Source: Purshia tridentata
Lineage: Eukaryota; Streptophyta; Magnoliopsida; Rosales; Rosaceae
Reading direction: 5' to 3'
DNA: 23,688 bases
Assembly (NCBI GenBank): GCA_003254885.1
Contig: QANT01003631.1
Span: 1-23,688 of the forward strand
The first letter of the stretch is position 1, and each line of letters starts with the position of its first letter. Below are positions 10,081 to 19,500 of this stretch, piece by piece. The notes below the pieces were generated by a model. The model was not told the DNA's origin and ran no database searches. It was given only the letters and a program-made list of their open reading frames with translations. A program made the translations under genes and the position numbers.

Positions 10081-10113
10081 AGAAATTTCGATAAATTTCG
10101 GCAAAATTTCGAA

Positions 10114-10226
10114 AATTTTGGTGAAATTTGAACAAAAATTTATTAGTATGGTGTGAAAATTTCCATACCTTCCAAAAACAAAATTTTCGTCGAAAATTTC
10201 GAAATTTAACTTCTTACAACAGTTTC
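10114..10226. repeat. Direct repeat, copy A, ending at an N
   Basis: This copy ends directly at the ambiguous base 10227 and matches 10285-10397, offset by 171 bases and of equal length, with only two or three differences. Each copy contains a short inverted repeat (GTATGG...CCATAC). A near-identical repeat that stops exactly at an N is the pattern left when two overlapping contigs or two alleles are joined without merging. Confidence 0.8.
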
Positions 10227-10284
10227 NAAAATTTCCATACCTTTCAAAAACAAAATTTTCGGCGAAAATTTCGAAAATTTCAAC

Positions 10285-10397
10285 AATTTTGGTGAAATTT
10301 GAACAAAAATTTATTAGTATGGTGTGAAAATTTCCATACCTTTCAAAAACAAAATTTTCGGCGAAAATTTCGAAATTTAACTTCTTACAACAGTTTC
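10285..10397. repeat. Direct repeat, copy B
   Basis: This is the partner of 10114-10226. After it the sequence continues uniquely (CACCCACCCATACCC). Between the N and this copy lies a further partial repeat of the same AAAATTTCCATACCTTTC module (10228-10284), so the local region is repetitive as well as possibly mis-joined. Confidence 0.8.
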
Positions 10398-11480
10398 ACC
10401 CACCCATACCCTTTTGTTATATTTTATTATTATTATTATTATTATTTTTTCCCCGTACCATTTTTGTTTCTTAATTTCCCCACCATTTCTGGAGAAGACT
10501 TTCAATCAAAAGTCAAAAGGTTGGCCCATCAAAAGAAAAAAAATTCACAATATTTGAACTTTTTGTCGTTCGAATTCACAATATTTGATATTTTGGCATT
10601 CTTTCTGCTTTTAGTTGCGCCATTGGCCCATACACTCCGATTCCTCAAAAGATTGCTTAGAAATAAATCAAAGATTGTGGATACCATGCATGTCTTCTTG
10701 CCTTTTGCAATTGTAATTATTTCATGTCCCTTGGCCCCCAGGGAGTCAGGGACCTCTTGATGCCCTTGAAGTTGATTTCCTTTAATAATTAAAATTTTAA
10801 TTCGTTTATCTCTATTTTTTCATGATTTTTTTAAAATATTTGGAGCATTTACCACTACAGAAAACACAAATATAAATAATTGTATCATCAAACAAATACA
10901 ACCATTTTTCCTCTTGAAAAGAAATAAAAGAAGAGGTCAGGTGCAAAGATTTTACGTGTTCAATTTATTTACTAAATAAAATATATAGAGTCAGTTGATT
11001 ACCTCAAGTCATATTTGTACCGAAAACTCGACATACTGTGTCCGATGATGTGGTACCCATAACAAGGTACAAAAACATTATATATGTTTGTGAAGTGACC
11101 TCTCACCCTAGGCCTCTTTTCCTTTTTACTTTTCTTTTGCTTAACTAACTCAACTGCATGCTTCAAATTGAAATAGGACCCTCATCCTATTGGTTTTTTT
11201 TTTTTTCCACAAAAAAAAAGAAATAGGACCCTCATCTTAATTTTCGGACTGCCCTTATTCAAAAGCAAAAGAAGAATCTGTTTGATTGAGTAGCTAGCAA
11301 AAGAAATGTCACCATTTTGACTGAGACAGTGTTTTCACAATCAAAGTGTTCCCTGTTATAGACCTTCTCATGGATTGCACATGCAGCATGCCTCATATGC
11401 CTTTACTTTCCAACCCCACATGTCCTTTTTTCCTCAATCCACGCATAATTGCTCGGCCAATTAAAGACAGCAAACAAAGC
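10398..11480. other. Intergenic DNA upstream of the E6-like gene
   Basis: It contains a TTA trinucleotide run (10424-10446), a direct repeat ATTCACAATATTTGA (10543-10557 and 10574-10588), and a GAAATAGGACCCTCATC repeat (11170-11186 and 11220-11236) separated by facing poly-T and poly-A tracts. RY-like CATGCA and GCATGC words at 11380-11391 lie in the E6 promoter. A 153-codon open frame from 10299 starts inside the direct repeats and has no recognisable protein character. Confidence 0.45.
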
Positions 11481-11487
11481 AAGCTTC

Positions 11488-11494
11488 TATATAA
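11488..11494 (+). promoter_or_regulatory. TATA box of the E6-like gene
   Basis: TATATAA in the context TTCTATATAAGTCC lies 44-50 bases before the ATG at 11538. Initiation about 30 bases downstream gives a very short leader of roughly 15-20 bases. Confidence 0.7.
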
Positions 11495-11537
11495 GTCCTT
11501 AGAAAACACAACATTTTGACACCACCAAATCCTCAAA

Positions 11538-12242
11538 ATGGCTTGCTTTGCAAAACCTCTTTCATTTTTCTTCCTCCTAGTGCTTTTCTCTTCTATGCAA
11601 ATTGAAGCTAGACAGAGTGTGTTCTTCAGTAAGTTCACAACCCATTACAACAAAAATGGTAAGGAGCCCAAGATCACAGAAGTCCCAACACCAGCACCAT
11701 CACCAGCACTAGTAGTAGCAGAGGCACCAGAAGTAGCACTAGTACCCGCACCAGCACCAAGTTACACTGAGACTGAGTATGGTTATGGCCTATATAGTCT
11801 TGGCTCAACAAAGGAGAAACCGACCACTATTGAGGTCGAAGATAAAGAAATTGTGACCGAAGATCAGCAACCAAGTGGTGGTGAAAGCTTTAAGACAGCA
11901 GGCTATCAAAACACCAACTTGTACAGCAACAAAAATGGCTATGTGAACAACTACAATGCCAATGGGTACACCAACAACTACAACCCCCATGGCAGTGGCA
12001 AAAGCCATGAGGTGGAGCAGCAAGGGATGAGTGACACAAGGTTTTTGGAAAATGGGAGCTACTATCATGATGTGAAGAATGAGAAAAATAATTATGATAA
12101 TTTCAATTATGGTTATGACTCTGCCGGGAGAGAAAGCACAAGAAATGAGGGGTATAATGGTAATTACAGTGAGCACCCCAATGAGTTCAACACCATGGAG
12201 GAGTATGAGAAGTACCAGGAGAGCCAAGGATATGTGCCTTAA
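11538..12242 (+). CDS. E6: E6-like secreted cell-wall protein, 234 aa, intronless
   Basis: The protein belongs to the plant E6 family, named after an abundant cotton-fibre protein; its biochemical role is unknown. Seen: a hydrophobic signal peptide (residues 1 to about 24, FFFLLVLFSS core, likely cut near IEA/RQS), then a Pro/Ala-rich arabinogalactan-like stretch (about 50-75, PTPAPSPAL and PAPAPS). A Tyr/Asn/Gly-rich middle follows (about 120-195, repeated NGY, NNYN and YGY). The family signature MSDTRFLENGSYYHDV lies at 164-179, and the C-terminus ends EEYEKYQESQGYVP, typical of the family. No transmembrane segment or catalytic motif is visible. The Ala-Pro and Ser-Pro dipeptides suggest O-glycosylation in the wall. 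The ATG has an AAAATGGC context and a TATA box 44-50 bases upstream. It lies between GLK and RPN1 but has its own promoter and no evident functional link to either. Confidence 0.9.
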   Translation: MACFAKPLSFFFLLVLFSSMQIEARQSVFFSKFTTHYNKNGKEPKITEVPTPAPSPALVVAEAPEVALVPAPAPSYTETEYGYGLYSLGSTKEKPTTIEVEDKEIVTEDQQPSGGESFKTAGYQNTNLYSNKNGYVNNYNANGYTNNYNPHGSGKSHEVEQQGMSDTRFLENGSYYHDVKNEKNNYDNFNYGYDSAGRESTRNEGYNGNYSEHPNEFNTMEEYEKYQESQGYVP

Positions 12243-13300
12243 GTAGATGTTATCCATTTTCTACATACAGAGAATGAGAGAGAGATATGTCTATGGATCA
12301 TGTATTTATAATGATCGAGACCAAGTTATTTATAAGAGATCAGTTTGATTGTTGTTTTTGAAATCCCAACTTGTGTTTTAAGGTTGTATCACTTTATGCT
12401 TTGAAAATTAGAACGCATATATGAAAATGGGCTAATGCTTGAAGCAGAACAATTATATTTAATATTCATTGAAAACCATTTATGAACATAGCAAATACAG
12501 AGTTGTATGAGTTGTATCAGAGCAATTACTCAGATCCTAAAGCCTCCTCTTGTTAACCATATTTGAGAAGAAAACAAAAAAGTTCATTTCAAGTAATTTT
12601 GAATACTCTATTTAACCAAATAATATATTTTATAAAAAAAATGTGGGACGAAATTCGTTTTATTTGAAGAGTTCAATTGTAATGATGAGGAATTACAAAA
12701 TTTCAATTTATTTTTTTTACAAATTATCATATTAATTCCAGCACATTCAATAGACAGAGTTACAATTGACTTGGGGCTTGATTGAATGGGCAGGTTGGAA
12801 TGAGATATGAGTAACGCATGTGACAATTGGTCTCTCCAAAGGTAATGTTACATTCCAATAATCAGGACTCAGCACTACGTACACAACACATCAACTCCCT
12901 TTATTACTCTTTTAACACATAGCACAACAATTAAGAAAAAAATAAAATTAATAGAAAAAGAATTCATTCTATGACATGACCTATGATTTTCATAGCCAAA
13001 CAGAATAGTCACATGGCTGACTTACTCCTAAATTTGAAATTGACCTTTAATAAGTAAGTCTCTTTAATAAGTAAATTTATTTGGAGTAGCTAAAAAGTTA
13101 ACCGTGGAGTAGTCAATAAGTAACCCACAAACCTAATAAGCCTAATGAGAAGAAAAGACGCACTCAACAATTCTCCCACTGCTCTCCTGTGCTCTCTTCA
13201 TCTATTTTCTCTCTTAATTTTAGAACAGTTATTGCTTTTCTCGCTTTTGAATTTTTTATTTCTCCTTAAATCAAATTGCCCACGCGTTTTTTCAGAAAAT
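12243..13300. other. Intergenic DNA between the E6-like gene and the RPN1 promoter
   Basis: The first 100-200 bases are presumably the E6 3' UTR (a GAGAGAGAGA tract near 12272), but no canonical AATAAA is seen within about 250 bases of the stop. The remainder is AT-rich, with a small TTTAATAAGTAA repeat near 13047 and 13063. No coding frame, RNA gene or transposon end is supported. Confidence 0.5.
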
Positions 13301-13306
13301 ATTGTC

Positions 13307-13344
13307 TGGGCCGCACTGGGCTATTCCAGTAATGCAGAGGCCCA
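13307..13344 (+). promoter_or_regulatory. Cluster of three site II (TGGGCY) elements in the RPN1 promoter
   Basis: TGGGCC at 13307-13312, TGGGCT at 13317-13322 and GGCCCA (reverse orientation) at 13339-13344 lie 72-109 bases upstream of the TATA box. Site II elements are bound by TCP factors and mark promoters of growth-linked housekeeping genes in plants, including ribosomal protein genes. Their number and spacing here fit control of a proteasome gene; binding itself is inferred. Confidence 0.55.
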
Positions 13345-13415
13345 CTAATAGAATAGAGAGGGTTTGGACTCCGACCCAATTATGAAACGGGCCGGGTTTT
13401 AAGAATACCCGTTGA

Positions 13416-13422
13416 TATAAAA
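13416..13422 (+). promoter_or_regulatory. TATA box of RPN1
   Basis: TATAAAA in the context TTGATATAAAATCC lies 104-110 bases before the start codon. It would set transcription near 13450 and give a leader of roughly 75 bases, rich in GA (AGAGAAAGAGTAAGAAAGAGAG). Confidence 0.65.
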
Positions 13423-13525
13423 TCCTAGCCAGCAGAGAAAGAGTAAGAAAGAGAGCAAAGAGTTCTGAGCTTTTCTTGAGCAAGAGGAAAGAGGAGAGAG
13501 AGAGTGAACCCAAGCTGAATTCTAC

Positions 13526-16500
13526 ATGGCGCCACAAGATCCAAACGGACCAAGCAGCAGCGGCAAGCGCGACGATGCCTCAGTGAAGGTGCCGGCTAAG
13601 GATCCCAAGAAGAAAGATGAGAAGAAGGACGAGGATTTGGTAAGCAATTCTAAGGAGTTAGGGTTTCGTCACTATCTGTTTGGTTCCTGATAAATTTTTT
13701 TAGCCTGAACTTCTTGTATTAGACTATTTCTAGCAGTATCAGTCTTAGGGTTTGTTAATTTGTATTTGCATCGAGTTGTTCTTTCCAATATGAAAATGGA
13801 GTTTTTTTTTTTTTTTTTGAGGACTGGATAAAAATAGAGTTTTGGTAATTTTTTTCTGGGGAATAGAAACTACATTGATTGAGTGAAGTAGTACTGATGG
13901 GTTCGGCAATTGAGCTGATTAACAATGGTTTTTGTTTGTGAGTTTGGTTCTTTTATCTGAGCTGCATCAATTTTACTTGCAGTCGGACGAAGATTTGGCG
14001 TTGAAGGAACAGTTAGAGTTGTACGTGGAGAGGGTTCAGGATCCTGATCCTGGGTTGCAGAGGGTTGCTCTTGAGAGTATGAGGTACAGCCTTTTGTTGC
14101 CCCCCTAAAAGTTAGTAATTTACAGTCAAGCAGTCTGTTCTGTAAGTCAATAACTTGTGTCTTGTGGTTGTAGTGTTGGCATTTTCACTGTCTATGCGAC
14201 TTATGTGCTATTCTTTCTTCTTTCTTTGGAGTCTCAATTTATTTACCTCAAAGTTTTGTGACCACCTTTTTTTATTTTTTACGGGAATGGAGAAATGTGG
14301 GGTAAATAATGAGGGACAAAAGAACGAAGAATTTTCATTGAACTGAAATTTTTTTGATGTTTTATCTGCTGTCTTTAGGTTTGAGCGTTATTTAGTCACA
14401 TAAATTTCTTTCTATCTTGTAGGCAGGAAATCCGTACATCAACTAGTTCCATGACCTCAGTTCCGAAGCCATTAAAGTTTCTTCGCCCCCATTATGGAAC
14501 TCTTAAAGCATATTATGATACAATGAGAGATTCGGAATTGAAGGTATAATTTATCTGTTTGTACCTTGTCCACTTTAATTTTATTTACTGTAGTTTAATT
14601 AACCTACCTTGTCTTACATGCAGAAGTACCTGGCAGATATATTGTCGGTTTTGGCACTGACCATGTCTGCCGAGGGAGAACGGGTATGCCTGACTATTTT
14701 AGGGTTTCTGTTCAATATATTCTCTTTGTTGATAGTTATTATGTGTGAATACTAGTATCCTTGTCCATTTTAATTTTCCATCTTTGTGTATTCATCATGT
14801 CTATATGTCCATCACTTTCAGGAAAGCCTAAAGTACCGATTGTTGGGTTCTGAGGGTGATATTGGTTCATGGGGCCATGAATATGTCAGGTCAGCTTCAT
14901 CTAGTTTAGTACATAGTGATTAGCATAACCTCTAGTGGATTTTTTCGGTGTTATATTACCGTATTTGTAAATATATTATAGGTTTTTTGGGGTTTTAAAA
15001 TTTCCTTATCATTGGGGTGTTTGAAGCTCCGTTCAAAAGAGGCATATATAAAAGAAAATATTGTCCTCACTACTTGTTTATTTTCTTGTAATCAGGAACT
15101 TAGCTGGAGAAATTTCTCAAGAGTATGCTAAACGGCAGGTTTGAAATCTGTCCTATGAATGCATTATAATAATGTTGTTGTTGGGAAAGTTAATTTAGGT
15201 TCTCAGGAGCATTGTTTACATTTTTCTTAATCATTTTCTTTCCGTGTACTTCTAAAACTTAATGCATTAGTACATAGTTCAATCAAAATATCCAGAAATA
15301 CTGATTGCAGTGCTTAAGCTTTCACTAATAGCATTATGTATCACACAAAATGCATGCTCATCATTTGTTTTCATTGATGTGTATGACATTTTGTAGTGTT
15401 GGATAGTATCACATTTTAGTTCCTTTTCTGTATGGTCTTATACTCTTATATCCTTATTGGAGGCAATGTGTTTTGGGACATGTTTTGATAAATAATCAAG
15501 ACAAATCCTTTAATGTTTCAGGCTTTAGTGTATACAGTTTCTTAAGAATGTAGTCTTAATTTTACTTTATCATACACTGTTACAGAGTGAAGAGGCGCCG
15601 ATTGATGGTCTCATGGACCTAGTACAGCAAATTATTGCTTTTCACATGAAGGTGAGATCCGTAACATGTTTGCGCTTGGATTTTTTTTCCCTCTAGGGCA
15701 GAAGATCAATTTATATCATATGTCATGACTACTTAAAATTTTGCAAATCCCCCCGAAATTAGGTTGACATGTAAAATACAAAATCAGGCTTCTCTTCTTT
15801 CGTCTTTTAAATAGTTTTTTAGCATGTATTAGCTGTTTGGTTGCAATCAAAAGCTTGAAATGGATTGTAAATGACATGCCAATTGAAATGCATTATAAAA
15901 CAATGTGCAAAAAAAAATTTAAATGCAGCACAACTCCTTTTTATGATTTTCAAGTCATTATATGGAAATTGAATGGATATAATTCAAAAGCTGTACCCCC
16001 ATATTTGGAAGATGGTCAGAGAAAATCCAAATCTTTAGATAATAAACAATTTATGGTAGGAAAACTGTATTGGTTTTGGTTCTAATGAATTTTTTCTGCA
16101 TTGCAGCACAATGCTGAACCTGAAGCTGTTGACCTTTTGATGGAGGTAAAACTTAATATTTTCTTTCTTAAAAAAAAGTTGAAGCTAAAAAATTAAATAT
16201 TAATTTTTCAATACCCTTTGCCAGCAAAGCCTGCTTTTTCCTTTATTCTTGGGACTGATAGTTTGGCCTGCCAGGTTGAAGACCTTGATCTATTAGTTGA
16301 GCATGTTGATAAGACAAATTTTAAGAGGACCTGTCTCTACCTCACCAGTTCAGCAAGGTAAGCAGATTGGACCTTGAGTTAAGATATTTTGGGGGAGGTG
16401 GCATAGTAAGGAGTATGATTGATTGATAATAATTCATTTTTATTTTTATAAAAAAAAGTTAGGAGAATTTACTTTATTTATTTAATTAGAATTGTAGGCA

Positions 16501-19500
16501 TGTCTGGAGCTGTCTTAGTAAAATATTGGCCTAATCCTACGGGTATAGGTACAAATACCTGCCCTAAGGACTTGAAACTTCATAATTCGTCACTTTTGCT
16601 TCTTCCCATTGAGATTCTTATTTTTGGGGGGCCGGACATAGAACATTGAGATTTAAATGTTAGGGATGGGAACTTTGGCCATAAACAATAATACGCCAGG
16701 TTTCTTTTCCTGATTATCAGAGAATTTTGTGCATCATTTGCTTCACCAAGTCATCAAACTTTATATTAATTTTAAATCATATAATAAGCGACTGCAAGGT
16801 GCCATTGTGTTTTTTTTTTTTGGGTTTAAAGCATGAGCTACTCCTCATGCAACGGCAAGGACCTGCAACTCTTGAAGGGGCCACCAACTTTTGAGTTCTC
16901 TCTTTCCTTTCCTCTCATCTCCCGTTGACATTTTCTTCTTATCTTAATGGTTTGCAGGTACCTTCCTGGACCAGATGATCAGTTAGTTTTGGATATTGCG
17001 TACATGATATATATGAAATTTGAAGAATATCCAAATGCACTTCAGATTGCACTTCTCCTGGACAAATTGGAGGTTTGTGCTGTGTTACAAATTTGGATTT
17101 TTTTCATGGGACATGTATTTTCATGTATATGCCCCTCACAAATTTCTTATGGTTTGATTGTAACTAAGTGTATGTTTGCAGTATGTAAAGCAGGTCTTTA
17201 CATCTTGTGATGATCTGCTGCGTAAAAAGCAATTTTGTTACATCCTTGCTCGACATGTAAGTGTTGAATTTTCCTTAGTTTGATTTCTATCCTCTTCATA
17301 TGAAGGAATGGATTCTTGTATTCCTTGCTAGAAATATATTCCATGTTCTGGAGTTATTTTATTCTCATGATACTAAGTTAAATTTTGGTTTGATTCAATG
17401 ACCATTAAGTGATTGGACTATAAAGGGGCTTTTTCTTTTTTCTTTTTTGGGAGGGGAGAGGGGGATACGGGTGGGTGGGTGTAAGTGTATCCTATATTTT
17501 CTTGTTCTGCTCTCTCTCTCTCTCTCTCTCTCTCTGCTCCCGCTTCTCTGGTTCCCTGGAGGTTATTTGGCTTGTTATACTAAGATGAGGGGGCACATCT
17601 AATTAGGTTTCCTTTGCCTGAAAGGCATCCATTTGACATTAGTTTTGTACGGTTTTTTATTAATGTTTTCTTACTGATTCTGATTTGGCATTTATACGTT
17701 TCATACAGGGCATTAGTTTTGAGCTTGATGATGAGATGGTTGCAGAAGATGATGACAGAGAGGCGTTGCAGGATATTATCAACAACATTAAGTTAAGTGA
17801 AGGTTATCTTACCCTTGCTCGTGATATTGAGGTCATGGAGGCCAAAACTCCTGAGGATATCTACAAGGTTTGGACTTTTGATTATCTATATTTGATATAG
17901 ATCTGCCATGCATGTTTTTTTACTAATGTTATATGTTGGTATTTTATAAAGTATTTTCTGTTGCAAGGGATTGTCCTGCAATTAATTTAATAAAATTTGT
18001 GCTGCCATTAGTTTTATTTTATGTTACCTCTTATTCATTTCTGGTAAACATACTATTGAATCATTGAAAAATTATAAGTAACACACCATGGGTAACAGAC
18101 CTATATCCAGCATGATTTTCTGATGTAAGTTATTAGAGTGTTAATTTATTTTCATTTTAGGTGTCCTTTACTATGTCAATTAGTGGTTGTGATGGAAAAT
18201 TATTCAAAATGACCATGTTTTTTTATTTCAGTTGTGTAATCTGTTGAACGCTGATTCTTGCACCATTCTTCACTAAATCCCTTGTCTGATAACAATTTTC
18301 TTGGAATTTTTGTTAAGGCACACTTACTTGATGGCCGGGCAAGTGCTGGTGCTAGTGTTGATTCAGCAAGACAGAACTTGGCTGCTACATTTGTTAATGC
18401 ATTTGTAAATGCCGGCTTTGGTCAGGTAAAATTATTCAGACTTGATGTCCCTGCAAAATATTGTCGGATGATAGATTTGATTGACATGCATTTTTTTTAA
18501 TATTTATAGAACTGATATGCATTCTTTCATTCTTACTTTTGGTGCAGGATAAGTTGATGACAGTCCCATCAGATGCCTCAAGTGGCGGTTCTTCAGGAAA
18601 CTGGCTTTTCAAAAACAAGGAGCATGGGAAGACCAGTGCTGCTGCAAGTCTGGTATGCACTCATTTATTACCCTGGTTATTTGCCAGTTTTCGTGAAAGT
18701 TGTAAACTGCATTTTTAAAATATTATTTGCTATTCTCCGTGACAGGGTATGATTTTACTGTGGGATGTCGACTCTGGACTTGCCCAAATTGACAAGTACT
18801 TCCACAGCAATGACAACCATGTTATTGCTGGTGCATTGCTAGGGGTTGGGATTGTCAATTGCAGTATCAAGAATGATTGTGATCCTGTGAGTGCCTTAAA
18901 TCTTTTCATGTGATGAATATAGCTTTTGAACTGTATATCTAAATTGTAATCCCTTTTCCCAGGCGCTGGCACTTCTGGGTGAATACGTTGATAAAGAAGA
19001 TCCATCTATTCGAATTGGTGCAATAATGGGTCTGGGGATTGCATATGCTGGTGCTCAGAATGAGCAGGTAAAGTGTCTTTCTTTTTGCTTTGACTATGAA
19101 AAATGAACATCTAATTGGGGATAGATCTGGTAGACCACAGCTAGTTTTATTTTATTTTTCCTTTCAAAATGAACATGACCTACTCCTTGCGTCATTCTTG
19201 GCTCAAGAATCACATCAGTATAATTACATTCGAACCTGTGCTGATCTCTAATAACGATGCGTTGACTATTAGACATTATTAATTTTGGTGGCATATACAT
19301 GGAGGTTTGTAGTTTAATTAGGGTTTGGCTTGAGCTGTTGTACTAGGTTTTATTTCCATTCAAAGCTAACTTATTTTTCTTTTGTCAGATACGTAGCAAG
19401 CTGACTCCTATACTTAATGATGCCAAAGCTCCCCTTGATGTGGTCACATTCACTGCAATCTCATTGGGGTTGATATATGTTGGTTCCTGCAATGAAGAGG

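Noticed and set aside
10299..10760. 153-codon open frame on the + strand
   Set aside because: It begins inside the repeat next to the N and runs through a TTA microsatellite that encodes a Tyr run. No family resemblance.
11805..12257. 150-codon open frame on the - strand opposite the E6-like gene
   Set aside because: It is a shadow of the Tyr/Asn-rich E6 coding sequence; its Ile/Val-rich composition is just the complement of AAC/TAC-rich codons. It has no promoter and no recognisable protein.
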